A stretch of DNA of 64,000 bases from Siphonodentalium dalli (Eukaryota > Mollusca > Scaphopoda > Gadilida > Siphonodentaliidae). Below, one piece after another: positions 44,421 to 54,170 of this stretch. The stretch covers positions 87,440,958-87,504,957 of the forward strand of contig CP136069.1 in assembly GCA_032622095.1 (NCBI GenBank), given 5' to 3'. Each line of letters opens with the position of its first letter. The stretch's first letter is position 1. A program made the position numbers and the translations under genes. The notes under the pieces were generated by a model, which saw only the letters and a list, made by a program, of their open reading frames with translations, was not told where the DNA came from and searched no databases.

Positions 44421-45292
44421 TTGCAATTTTGATCATTCTGCTACATTTGATCATTTCGAAATGTACCCGACACTCGTTATGTGCGCCATCATAGATCACT
44501 GATGCTTCTATGCTTGTTCATCAAGTCCGCTGTGGTGTTCTCTAATCCCATATATACTGGTATGCAATGATACCTTGGATCATGATGGCGTTCCCTGCTC
44601 TCTACATTATACGAGGCTGGAGTACAGATGTGTGGCATGATATAATGAAACCTCATACCTCGCTATGATATCTGCAGCATATCATTTTTATATCTGGTTT
44701 GTGTATCACAGGGAGCAATTTACTTTCGATATCTGATTAGCAAATAATCTCACATTGACATGATTAGATAGCATTTTTATAACATCATACATGTATAAAG
44801 AAATTCCTCGCTATTACCGGTATCCACATTTCAGTGGCAAATCGCGATGCGATTCCAGTTAATTTGCTCCCTGGTGTATCATAAGCATTCTGATATCTTA
44901 TGGCCTACACAATGGCTGCATGTGACATCAGTTCATAATGTGAACTGTCGAGAGAGCGAAGAAGATGACAAAGAGAATAGGATGCAGCAAAGTTGTACTT
45001 GCTCGGTTGTCTCGCTAGCATGAATTATATGGCACTACCTGGGATGTTTATTCCAAAAACAAGGGGGGCGGGCGGTACACATTTGAGCAATGTCGTAATC
45101 TGAATTGGGAGCTCTTTCACGTAACATAATCATATCTGATTCATGACTAAATCACATTTACATGAATCATGTTTCGGAAGAGTACATTCCCATCGAATTT
45201 GGATATTAATTAACTTTATTGCTCGTGCCTCCTCCTGGGCTTGCATTCTAATCCATATAGTTCAGTTGAGGGCTTCTCCTTGGCGGAAAAAT

Positions 45293-45608
45293 ATAATATT
45301 TATAAATAATATTACTTTTTCCTTAAGGGAAGCCCGAAACTGAACTATCGTAGATCCCTCCCATGGTGGTGCCATTCCCAACCCCGCGACTCGCAAATCT
45401 CATGATTAAGTCGGAAATAAAAAACTGACTAGACAATAGATAGAATGCGGGTGTATTCATGCGAGACTAATCTGGACACGGATGTGAGTGGGGTCGGCAC
45501 AGCAATAAAATTTTAACCCTCCTGATTGACACAAGGCCGGAGACGTAATCCATATAGTTCAGTTTCGGGCTTCCCTTAAGGAAAAAGTAATATTATTTAT
45601 AAATATTA
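45293..45608. mobile_element. Foldback segment C (small), subterminal cassettes Y and Z
   Basis: Long TIR ATAATATTTATAAATAATAT.. CTTAAGGGAAGCCCGAAACT and exact mirror to 45608. Left interior is cassette Y inverted (ATGGTGGTGCCATTCCCAAC, CCCGCGACTCGC). Right interior is cassette Z inverted (ACACAAGGCCGGAGACG). It starts directly where segment D ends. The outer flanks share TATATTT (40567-40580 region and 45606-45614), a possible target duplication of the D+C pair. Confidence 0.75.
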
Positions 45609-45791
45609 TATTTCTGTAGCAGAGAGTAATCACGAAATTTAGGTTATCGAGAATAATCTTAATGGAAACATATGTGAGAACCAATTGTGTTATATTATTC
45701 CATGGATTGACAGCTTATGATTAAGTTATTCAGTAATAAAAGGATTAGTTTGTGTATTAAATATGGAACCAGAGAGCTAACAGTTTCTCAC

Positions 45792-45896
45792 CACATTCAG
45801 ACTCGTCTTTGTAGTCTCGACAATGAAGTCGACCGTCACACCGATAAACTGAAGGCTGACAAGATCCATCACAGAAAAACTCGTCTGATGCACAAG
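45792..45896 (-). CDS. Exon: LDL-receptor class A domain (first LDLa)
   Basis: 105-nt exon, phase 1-1, acceptor ATTATTTCAG, donor GTGAGA. It encodes CASDEFFCDGSC, QPSVYRCDGRLHC, RDYKDESEC: a canonical LDLa with six cysteines, F-x-C, C-D-G and D-E-S-x-C calcium-site residues. It joins MAM3 (50005-50319) through Ser and the MAM4 start (29292-29444) through Gly. It is followed by the largest intron in the window (29445-45791, 16.3 kb), which holds the 10-kb foldback block. Confidence 0.94.
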
Positions 45897-46017
45897 CTGA
45901 AATAATATAAGAAAAAGTTGTATAATGACATCTATAAATGGGAAATTAATACCCAGGTGGATATTTTGGGTTGCAAATGTTTTCCGAATACTAGGCGGAG
46001 GTTGGTGGCATAGCCCG

Positions 46018-46217
46018 AAGTATATGACCCTTTAACCACAGCAGAAATATGTGAATTTTTTCAGGATTTAGTCGGAAATATGGCTTGTTGCCATTCATTG
46101 GAAAGCTCTCACCGAGAGCTTTTTGATGAATGGCAACAAGCCATATTTCCTACTAAATCCTGAAAAATTTCCCATAATTCTGCTGTGGTTTAGGGGTCGA
46201 TTATTTAGAACATTACT
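46018..46217. repeat. Family A hairpin MITE, copy 10, ends degraded
   Basis: Begins within the arm (CTTTAACCACAGCAGAAATA), loop GAAAGCTCTCACCGAGAGCT, and right end TTTAGAACATTACTGG. Arms differ at several positions, so this is an older copy. Confidence 0.85.
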
Positions 46218-46437
46218 GGCCGGAAAATGTTTCCTGGCTATGCAGGGCTATGCAAATATTTCTTATGGTCATTTTTCTTTAATATAATGGAACCAAAACC
46301 AAGTGGTTCATAAATGCTTCCCCGCAATCAAGAGCAGATATTTCCCCAGGCGGACATTTTCCCAGTCCTACTTGGACTTTACTCACCGGACATATCTCCA
46401 CCCCACTCATAATTATCTGGACAACAAAATAATCAAT

Positions 46438-46487
46438 TACAGTAATGCCCTAATTAATCGACTGCTTGATTAGGGCATTATTGTAAC
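46438..46487. repeat. Minimal family A relic (about 50 bp)
   Basis: TTACAGTAATGCCCTAATTA, then CGACTGCTTG and directly ATTAGGGCATTATTGTA: only the two outer ends remain, the arms being deleted. Confidence 0.8.
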
Positions 46488-46732
46488 TTTAAGTTGAAAA
46501 GGGGCATATCTCTGCCAGAAATGGTCAGACCAGATGTCATATGAAGGCAAAATACCAAGTTTCATAAAATACTGTTGAATAATATTCAAGTTATCAACCG
46601 GACAAACAAATATTTCAAACTGACAGACATGCAGATGAACACGCATACGTCCAGACAGACATGCAGACAGACACCACTCATTTCTATAGTCCCCCAAAAT
46701 TTATTTAGGGGGCAATTAGGACTATATGTAAA

Positions 46733-47148
46733 CAAGCCTGCAAATAGTGTGTCTGTCATTTGCAGAATGAGGTTCCCAGAGGATGAATTTAGTGATGGTA
46801 TCCCGCACAGCGGGCTAGCATCAGCAAATTCACCCATCTGGGGACCTTCTGCTTAGTACTCATCTTCTGGGAAGTATCTATAGTCTCATGCTAACATTGT
46901 TTTTAGTTACTTTTTCCCTTCAGGGAAGTTTCTATATATCCCCTAATTTGCAGAAGATAAAATGCATAATCGAGGTGACTGATGGGTGCTTCAACCGGGG
47001 AACTTCAATCTGATCCTAGGTCTCCCATAGCAGTTTAGGCCTAAGCAGAATGAGGTTCCCAGAGGGTGAATTTGGTGACATTGGCCCGCAGTGCCCTCTG
47101 GGGACGTCATTCTGCAAATAAAAGACACACAATTTTCAGACTTGTTAA
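46733..47148. repeat. Family B MITE, copy 7
   Basis: CAAGCCTGCAAATAGTGTGT, both palindromic blocks (the second is shortened), the standard middle, and right end TTTTCAGACTTG. No clear target duplication. Confidence 0.8.
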
Positions 47149-47213
47149 TGTGAAAAGTTTTGTTCGCAAACCAATTTGACATGTCAGTGAAGCCAACTCA
47201 AGCAATGTTAATA

Positions 47214-47395
47214 GCCCTTTAATGATGGGAGCAGTGCTGGTGCAGTATTAAAGACCCTGTGCTGGTGCCTTGCATATATAACAGAATGCACTGGCTATCA
47301 AAATCAAGGTAAATATTGTGGGTGACCGCTTATATAAGAGAATGCATTGGCACAGGGTTTTCGCAAAAATTCAGGAAGCTCCAGTAATGGAAGGG
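47214..47395. mobile_element. TTAA MITE, family CCCTTTTATGACGGGAGC, another copy
   Basis: CCCTTTAATGATGGGAGCAG at the left (with TTAA a few bases before) and GCTCCAGTAATGGAAGGG then TTAA (47396-47399) at the right. The interior TATATAAGAGAATGCATTGG palindromes are present but shortened. Confidence 0.75.
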
Positions 47396-47419
47396 TTAAC
47401 CATGGTTTGCACTGCCGCC

Positions 47420-47670
47420 AAGCCTTGAAATAGTGTGTCTGTCATTTGCAGAATGAGGTCCCCAGAGGGTGAATTTAGTGATTCTACCCGGCAATGCAGG
47501 CTAGCATCACCAAATTCACCCTCTGGGGACCTCATTCTGCTTACACCTCAGCAGAATGAGGTTCCCAGAGGGTGAATTGGTGATGCTAGCCCGCTATGCG
47601 GGGTAGCATCACTAAATTCACCCTCTGGGAACCTCATTCTGCAAATGACAGACACACTATTTCAAGGCTT
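47420..47670. repeat. Family B MITE, copy 8, compact and highly palindromic
   Basis: AAGCCTTGAAATAGTGTGTC at the left and GACACACTATTTCAAGGCTT at the right. Two complete palindromic blocks with the common middle deleted. Candidate 8-bp duplication ACTGCCGC / ACTGCCAC (7 of 8). The termini read CCTTGAAA instead of the usual CCTGCAAA at both ends, so the TIRs co-vary. Confidence 0.85.
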
Positions 47671-47804
47671 CACTGCCACTTGCCAAATTCAAAAATAATT
47701 CACATTTGGCAAAATGTATTCTAATTTGCCAAATTAAGTGAAGTGAGGAAGTCAAAGTTTTGCATTAGAAGCTGGTCGCTCAATGCCACTAAATGCCACT
47801 ACCG

Positions 47805-48032
47805 TCAAGAAAGTATTCCATGACCCTTCTTGACCAGGAAAAGGGGAATGTAGAACCCCGGAGACATGGGTTTTAGAACTAGTTCCACATTACGAACAAT
47901 CTGGTGTGCACTGGCTTGCAGCTGTACCCTCTCTGCCAAAGGAACACATAGCATGTCCCAAGCTAATATAATAGTCAAATACGACACATCTGTTGAGTGG
48001 CTGTCATGATCTGCTGATGTTGTAAAATCCAC
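47805..48032 (-). pseudogene. Reverse-transcriptase-like fragment
   Basis: Minus frame containing VRNVELVLKPMSPGFYIPLF followed by LVKKGHGIL and a stop. The S-P-G-F-Y-x-x-L-F-L-V-K-K string fits the N-terminal part of reverse transcriptases of DIRS or Ty3-like retroelements. The expected continuation (Gly-Trp-Arg-Pro, then the catalytic Y-x-D-D region) is absent. Upstream residues are less convincing. A relic; the retroelement class is uncertain. Confidence 0.45.
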
Positions 48033-49019
48033 AAATGATAGAACAAGACGAGCCCGGAGTTGACACTTTTGATCACCACAAATTGCTGCCAGGTGAAATA
48101 TAATTCACGTAGTTCTAAAGCCCTGATACTGGAAGTATCTCGCATGAGTATCGGGCTATATATGATCTAAATCCACTGGATTTACAAAATTGACAAGTAA
48201 ATCCCAGCAACGTCTCTCTGGGGGGGATAGGAAGGCCATCACTAAGTCCCAGGCACCGATGAGAATAATTATCAGCCACAGCTTCGGCAAAGAATGGTTC
48301 GGCAAAGACTATATCTGGAGGGACTGATGCAACAGGTAAGAAGCCTCTGATCCTTTATCTTATTCTATGGGCAAACCTGGTGTGATAAATTCCACAGGAT
48401 CAGAGGCGGTGGCCGGTGACAAGTGGCAGACAATGTGTTGTGGGTACTGGGGTTTGCCAGCTACATGTTATTGTTGGGTAGCCATGGCAAGAGAACGTCG
48501 GGTGAAATGAAAAACTCTTACAGGAATGGGTGACGCCACAAAACTTCCGACATTGCCCTTCTCCACACAGGTTGTGGAAGCTGCAACTATTTGAGAGAAG
48601 GCATGAGTCTCGGCCAGAGGCCATGAAATGGAAGACCCATTCAAAACTGACCTCACATTGGAACCACTCTTGGATTGGAAGGGCGAACACGGACCAGAGT
48701 ATGCAGTGATAGCACATCCTCGTCTCCTTGAGGTAATGGAGAAGGAGGGCAAGCATCCTGGCTTGGTTACCTGAGTCTACAAGGTTAAAAATTCTAGAGC
48801 CTCAGGATTTAAGTTAGAAGCATGTGAAGATTCTGGCTAAGAGGCCGAAAAGACTAGCAACCATATGGCCACACTGGAGGTGGAGGGAAGAACGCAGGTG
48901 GATAAGCGGGATACTGGCCCACCCTAAAACCTGTAAGGATGGTCACCAGAAATGACCCAAACTGAGGACAGGGCGAGCCCCATGCAGTATAAACTCCCCA
49001 GTAATGGAGGCGGTTCAAG
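48033..49019. other. Stretch of different composition, no gene supported
   Basis: More GC-rich than its surroundings, with overlapping minus frames (48400-48756, 48468-48752) but no domain I recognise. It may be further decayed parts of the retroelement carrying the RT-like fragment. The phrase GCTACATGTAACTATGGGGG.. at 49250 repeats GCTACATGTTATTGTTGGGT at 48461, flanking the next MITE. Confidence 0.4.
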
Positions 49020-49194
49020 CTACAGTAATGCCCTAAGCCCTTAACCACAGCAAAATTATGGGTAACTTTTCAGGATTTAGTCGGAAATATGGCTTTCCGA
49101 TGAATGGCAACAAGCCATATTTCCGACTAACTCATGGAAAGTTACCCATAATTCTGCTGTGGTTAAGGAGTCGATTATTTAGAGCATTACTGTA
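49020..49194. repeat. Family A hairpin MITE, copy 12, shortened left arm
   Basis: TACAGTAATGCCCTAAGCCC then CTTAACCACAGCAAAATTAT, a shortened arm, then the mirror ending TTTAGAGCATTACTGTA. Confidence 0.85.
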
Positions 49195-50004
49195 GGTGAC
49201 ACAATGAACTGGGATGGCAGACAAAGTGTCAAGAGGATCGGGGCTTACCAGCTACATGTAACTATGGGGGTAGCCATGGCAAGAGACTGGTGTGCGCAAC
49301 GACGATCCAAATATGCATCGCGTTTATGAATTTTCACGGCATGTTTTGTGATGCAATACTGCTTAAACAATTCCATGCCTGGAATATTTAGCATGTGCAT
49401 CGGTATCTTATCTGTCTTCCAAATTCTTTAAAGTGTATTATAAATGGCAAATAAATGGCCCGGTTGCGAAATGTCTTGGATTCGCTAAAAAAATCTATAA
49501 ATTACAACAATAATTAAAGATGGATTATCTCTTTAAATAACAACTTTGAAATAGTTGCGTTGGAATAAGATAATAAATATGAACTGAAGACCCCTGTCCG
49601 GAAAGGCTTCTATCAATTAATATTGATTTTATTTCAAATATTTTATTGGGACCGTTTAGTCTATTTTTAGAACAGACCATTCGAGCGATACCATATATCG
49701 ATAGAGAGCTTTAGGCTGTTCCTATGGCTACGTACTGAACGTCAAATGTCCCAGATTGATTGGTTTTATTGTTTTATGAGAAAAATACACCATAAAATTT
49801 CTGGTCTCTGTTAACAGTAACCACTATTGTTCGTTAGCTAAACACCCACACCTTTTTAGACCAGAATGTTTTTTGAAATAAAATGAATATTAATCGATAG
49901 AAGCATTTCCGGACAGGAGTCTTCGATTCAGATCTAATATTTTATACCCCGGTAACTATATAATACATGTTTACAAAGAGATAATCCACCTTTAATATAC
50001 TCAC
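49195..50004. other. Intron stretch, nothing recognised
   Basis: No exon. Phrases near 49880-49940 (AATATTAATCGATAGAAGCA, TTTCCGGACAGGAGTCTTCG) resemble 29160-29215, another intronic dispersed repeat next to a MAM exon. Confidence 0.45.
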
Positions 50005-50319
50005 AGATTGGAGAACAAGCTCCTGCAGATAGCGTCACATTGGCAATTGCTATCCTGATTTCTTTCGCTGGGTCATCGTATTTTGTACCAAAGAAGTCCA
50101 GCTTGGTCTCCCCAATGGGGACATCAAACTGCCCACGTTTCCAGCGTGAGTCATTCAGCAAATGATGAATCTCGTTCTCATTGAGTACAGCAATGCCGAT
50201 ATGACTAGCAACATAGTAGTAATATGTTATGCAAGAAGGCTCCGTAACATCAACATTAATTGATGTCAAGTTAGTTGTCTTGGTAACAAAGACTGGTGCA
50301 CTGACATACATCACATGAC
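50005..50319 (-). CDS. Exon: MAM domain 3, C-terminal part
   Basis: 315-nt exon, phase 1-1, acceptor TTTTCAG, donor GTGAGT. The translation starts HVMYVSAPVFVTKTTNLTSI, then EPSCITYYYYVASHIGIAVL (MAM Cys-x-x-aromatic strand), a short W-K-R-G strand and KEIRIAIANVTLSAGACSPI, the C-terminal strand ending G-A-C. The usual D-D before the last strand is replaced by A-I-A-N. The domain is shorter than MAM4/5 C-parts. It joins 51013-51132 via Gly and the LDLa exon via Ser. Confidence 0.9.
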
Positions 50320-51012
50320 CTGAAAACAAAAATGTTGCATATTATTCCTTTGATAAGTAATATATTTTAAAATATTTAATATTTCAGCCAAAATTAAATT
50401 TACAAACATAAGGCAGATACATGTATAACAAGTAATTGCACCTCAGGTATTGACATACCCTCATGTAGCTAAGTTGAAACAATGGGAGGACGGAACTCAA
50501 ATTTAAAATAAACAAAGAAGGATAACAATAAAATGCAAAAGTCATTTTCCCCTCATTCAAAAGTAGTCATGATTGCAAACCTCCATATCAAATTTCATTC
50601 AGTTCCAATAACCCTTGGCTCAGATATATGCCCAGATGGATGGATGGACTAACGGACACATATGCAGACAACAACCCATGGCAATAGCTCAAACTTGACT
50701 ATGTCAAGTTAAGCTAAAAATTATTTATGAGAGCCATAGTGTGTGAGTATACTTCCCCCCCCCCCCTCCAAGAGCTATCACCATGCCAAAGAACAAAAAA
50801 ATCAGAAAATTAACACCGGGGTTACAAGGTGATACATATTCTTATGGACACAAAATTCACACAAATTTCCAAGTCAAACAAGGGCTAGAACTCTGGTGAT
50901 CTGTTTGTGCGGATGGACTGATGGATGGTTGGTGCTCTTGACTATATGCCCGATCTCGGGTCAGGGGCATAATAATAATCATGATATATGGGTTAGCATA
51001 ATAGAAACAAAC
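50320..51012. other. Short intron, dispersed repeat phrases only
   Basis: Phrases such as GATATATGCCCAGATGGATG and CCATGGCAATAGCTCAAACT (also at about 14990 and 14100, 62180) mark an old dispersed repeat. Poly-C run near 50755. No exon. Confidence 0.5.
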
Positions 51013-51132
51013 CTGAAGCCATTGCTCGCATTTCTGTTGGAGCATCACCAACAGGTATTCTAGTCCAGTTTCCACTATTGTATCTATAGCCACAAGCATA
51101 CTCATCATCAAAACTGCACGAAATTCCCATGT
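51013..51132 (-). CDS. Exon: MAM domain 3, N-terminal part
   Basis: 120-nt exon, phase 1-1, acceptor TTTCTTTTAG, donor GTTTGT. It encodes MGISCSFDDEYACGYRYNSG, NWTRIPVGDAPTEMRAMAS: the MAM opening C-x-F-[DE]..C-G-Y and the W-x-R strand. It follows MAM2 directly (split His codon), so MAM1-MAM2-MAM3 are consecutive without LDLa linkers. Its acceptor and 5' half are duplicated twice more in the upstream intron as part of a 76-bp tandem array (51081-51301). Confidence 0.92.
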
Positions 51133-51301
51133 CTAAAAGAAAGATAGAAATGTTTGTATCTATAGTAGCGGGCATACTCATCTTCAAACCTATATGAAGT
51201 TCCCATTTCTAAAAGAAAGATTGAAATGTATGTATCTATAGCGGCAGGCATAATCATCTTCAAAACATTACAATATTGCCATTCTAAGAGAAAGATTGAG
51301 A
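51081..51301 (-). repeat. 76-bp tandem triplication containing the exon 5' half and splice acceptor
   Basis: Three units start TATCTATAG at 51081, 51157 and 51233. Each carries a CATACTCATC(A/T)TCAAA-like block, a CCCATxTCTAAAAGAAAGAT block and GAAATG. Unit 1 overlaps the real exon (51013-51132). Unit 2 on the minus strand keeps the TTTCTTTTAG acceptor and an open frame reading MGTSYRFEDEYARYYRY, a decayed version of the exon's MGISCSFDDEYACGYRY with both cysteines lost. Unit 3 is more decayed. The duplicates lie upstream of the real exon in the intron. Confidence 0.88.
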
Positions 51302-51308
51302 TTGATAA

Positions 51309-51457
51309 TTACAGTAATGCTCTAATTAATCGACTCCTTAATCACAGCAGAATTATGGGTAACTTTTCAGGATTTAGTCGGAAATATGGCTTGTTGCCAT
51401 TCATCGGAAAGCTCTCAGTGAGTGGTTAAGGAGTCGATTATTTAGAGCATTACTGTA
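51309..51457. repeat. Family A hairpin MITE, copy 13, right arm mostly deleted
   Basis: TTACAGTAATGCTCTAATTA, complete left arm to GGAAAGCTCTCAGTGAG, then only GTGGTTAAGGAGTCGATTAT and TTTAGAGCATTACTGTA. Confidence 0.85.
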
Positions 51458-51526
51458 GAGCCATATATGTTATCCCAGACAGACTTATGCTTGAAATGTC
51501 TAGGCAAACTATGGGCAGCCATTTAA

Positions 51527-51643
51527 CCCTTTCAGTGCCAAGATCTCTCTCCATCAATGTATCACATTATTATAATCAATAAATTGGAAAAATGATCAAG
51601 GAAACATGGGTTGATACAAAAATCAGACTTGGCACTGAAAGGG
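51527..51643. mobile_element. Palindromic TTAA MITE, family CCCTTTCAGTGCCAAG, copy 2
   Basis: Flanked by TTAA (51523-51526 and 51644-51647). Same ends and loop as 28804-28960 with part of the left arm missing. Confidence 0.85.
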
Positions 51644-51647
51644 TTAA

Positions 51648-51960
51648 AGGCCCACTTAATTTTTGAACCCCCAATTCACATTATGTAAAATATATGCCAT
51701 ATTATATACCATTTGAAAGAGTAAGCTCCAAAACGTATTTTCAACTTATTCGATGTAATAAACTGTGAACAGGTTGTTTTTAATGAGAAACTGGCATCTG
51801 CTCTATGGTCATGTTTATGAACAAAGTCAATTATTTCCAATGCAAGAGGAATAACTCTATATATTTATATATATAGTTATTTCCCTTTCATTGAAAATAC
51901 ATCTTTAGTTTGAATTATGTAATTTATGTTGCATTCTGGGAGCCAAAGAGGGGAATTATT
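51648..51960. repeat. Dispersed repeat, second copy of the 24478-24760 family
   Basis: GGCCCACTTAATTTTTGAAC, CCATATTATATACCATTTGA, CTGTGAACAGGTTGTTTTTA and GAGGAATAACTCTATAT as in the 24.5 kb copy, same orientation. Confidence 0.7.
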
Positions 51961-52154
51961 GTATTATTTCAGCTATTTTCTATTACTCTCGGTCACAGTC
52001 GGAATCAAGGCTGTTAATTATTATGGCAGATGCAAACCAAATGCAACAAATTTTGAAAGTAAACAGGTCTGGTCCCACCTAACCATCAGGATTGCATATT
52101 TTCAATGCATAGCAGGAATTTAGTAGGCAGTAATTAGAGTTTCTAATGGCTTAC

Positions 52155-52502
52155 GTGGGCAAGCTGATGGATTTATCTTGATGTCATCGATGTCATTGTC
52201 ATTGGCAAAATTACTTCCATGCGTCGCTTTGAGGTAAACTGTCACACTAGTAGAAGCATCTGGGAGATCAACACAATTAAAATTCCACCCAGGTCCCTGA
52301 TCGCCAGTCAACGTGTACTGTGTAGCAATTTGACTGTCAGCATCTGTGATTACGTCCAGCTTTCCAGAAACTGATGAATGCGTTATACGCGAGAAGAACG
52401 TTAGCCGATAGTTCAAATTTTCAGTCGTATCAACGGGTGGAAACCAGATATAAGTCACATCAAATTCTTGCCCATATGAAGCATCCGCAATGAGAAAGCG
52501 TC
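52155..52502 (-). CDS. Exon: MAM domain 2, C-terminal part
   Basis: 348-nt exon, phase 1-1, acceptor TTTTCAG, donor GTAAGC. It reads RFLIADASYGQEFDVTYIWF, LNYRLTFFSRITHSSVSGKL, then GPGWNFNCVDLPD (MAM G-x-x-W .. hydrophobic strand) and NDNDIDDIKINPSACP, the C-terminal D-I-D-D-I strand and last Cys. The A-x-L-x-S-P motif of typical MAM domains is not obvious. It joins 53641-53793 by Gly and MAM3 (51013) by His. Confidence 0.9.
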
Positions 52503-53640
52503 CTGAAAATTAAACGGTTAATTTGTGTAAAAAATAAATGTTTTAAGATATAACACACGACTCTCTCTATATTGTATTTAAAGAAGTCCTGCCCGATTTG
52601 ACACCCCCAAATTACTTCAGAGCAAAACATATTTGATTTGAGTTGAGGAAACCACCATTTAATGCCTAGAACTATATATAAGATTTAAATTTTTTAAATC
52701 TATATAATTATCTTATACACCTCAATTCCATAAATGGTGATACCTTATTTGATCTTGTTTCACATGTGATCGGCATGGTGATATAACTCATCTATGCTCA
52801 AGCATATACCTGCATGTCAACTATCACAAGAAACTGTCAATTTTGTTTCAGGCGATAAATTTCCCCCGTCTTTTATTCTGAGAATCACTGCCGTTCAGTG
52901 CTAAATGCGACGTACCTCACAACTTTCGTTATGGCATCTGCGCATTTCCATATATATTTCCAGTGGAATTTTAGCAAGGCTGACAACAATTTGAGGTGTA
53001 GAAAATAAATATATTTAAAAAACCTAAATCTAATAGCTCAGAGGTTTGAAATGTGGGTTCCTCTACTCAAATAAAATATTTTTCACCCCCGATGCAGAAG
53101 AAAATAGTAATTTATGGGTATCAAATGCCTCTCGGTGAAAAAATGTGTGAATAGAAATAAATTTTTCACTCATTTATTTCATAAATAGTCAAATAATTAT
53201 TAGCAGATGTATTCGACCTATCAGTGACTGAGACCTTCCTTTGCTGCATTGCAGATTCTGACACCATCTTTTTATTCACACTAATTTGGATTTCAGTGCA
53301 TACGTTCAGTGTTAAATTGGCAGCTTTTCAAACAATGTTTTTGTTGTCTAATCAAAATGTACTGAACTTGAGATTTGTACTCTGCTGTTGGAATACCAAA
53401 GACTATTACAGTGTATTTCACATAAAAAGACAAGAACAAGGTATATTCTTATGTATGAAAACCAATGTAAGCATAGGCTGTACAATCAATTGATGTATCT
53501 GAGCAGATGATAGTCTCCTAGCAACAGCTATGCTCCTCCCAATATGGCTGGCTGTGAAATCATCCATTAAGTTCATTAAATATGCAGGACAAATAATTGA
53601 CAACGAGAATTAGAACTATATAAAAACTAGTTTTTACTAC
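52503..53640. other. Intron with a dispersed repeat copy
   Basis: 53196-53480 is the partner of 2526-2880 (same orientation). 53040-53110 resembles the right part of the 34463-34875 TIR element (GTGGGTTCC..TTTTTCACCCCCGA). No exon. The 89-codon frame at 53224-53493 lies within the repeat. Confidence 0.55.
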
Positions 53641-53793
53641 CTGAACCAGAAGTATGATCAGTTTTGATTCTGCCGTTCAAGATGGGTGATCCGGCCACTC
53701 TCTTCCAAATGTATGCAGATCCTGTGGTGCAGTTTGTCTCATATCCACAGATATCTGGGTTCTCTAGATCACATACATTATCTAGTAGACCAA
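53641..53793 (-). CDS. Exon: MAM domain 2, N-terminal part
   Basis: 153-nt exon, phase 1-1, acceptor ATTTTTAG, donor GTAGTA. It encodes GLLDNVCDLENPDICGYETN, then AYIWKRVAGSP and NGRIKTDHTSGS: the MAM opening C-D-[LF]-E..C-G-Y, the Y-x-W-x-R strand and the D-x-T stretch preceding the second exon. Its acceptor is separated from the Harbinger-like element (53823-56339) by only 29 nt, so branch point and polypyrimidine tract must lie in that short remnant or in the element. Confidence 0.93.
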
Positions 53794-54170
53794 CTAAAAA
53801 TGAAGAAAATGAGGATGACTAAGGGAGCATGTCAAAAAAAAATGCGAAAAATGTGACGTCATTAACGTTGTTTTTTGGACATTATCGGAGTTTTTGTCAT
53901 TATCGCACGCCGTAACGTTTTCGTTATTTTTGCCGTCTTGGTTCGATGTTTTCGCAATTATCGCAGTTTTGCTCAAATGTTCGCTGTTTTGTTTCGACAT
54001 GTTTTCGCAGTGTTTGTTTTCGTCAAGACCGCAGCATTGTTTCCGTCAATATTGCTGTAGTGTCGATATGATCGGCAGCACAGTTTGTGTTACCCCATGG
54101 TCGCAGTTTTATACCGATGTTTCGCGAACGGGAATATATGTCGGTGTGCGTGCTGAAATTTCTCAGATCG

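Larger units (their letters stand above)
40574..45292. mobile_element. Foldback segment D (large), subterminal cassettes Z and W
   Basis: Termini ATTTTTCCGCCAAGGAGAAG / CCCTCAACTGAACTATATGG and the inverse at 45249-45292. Next to the left TIR is cassette Z (TACGTCTCCGGCCTTGTGTC..). Next to the right TIR is cassette W inverted (CTCCTCCTGGGCTTGCATTC). W also includes the block ACAAGGGGGGCGGGCGGTAC..TTTGAGCAAT (45052), mirrored in segment B at 35785-35820. The interior contains GC-rich repeats (42.3-44.4 kb) and decayed frames. It abuts segment C. Confidence 0.72.

Noticed and set aside
47420-47670. Possible CRISPR-like or attachment-site palindrome
   Set aside because: It is a compact family B MITE with 7/8 target duplication; the genome is animal and repeats are not evenly spaced.
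48400-48756. 118-codon Cys-rich minus frame
   Set aside because: Cysteine spacing fits no known domain, no splice sites, and an overlapping frame of equal quality exists.
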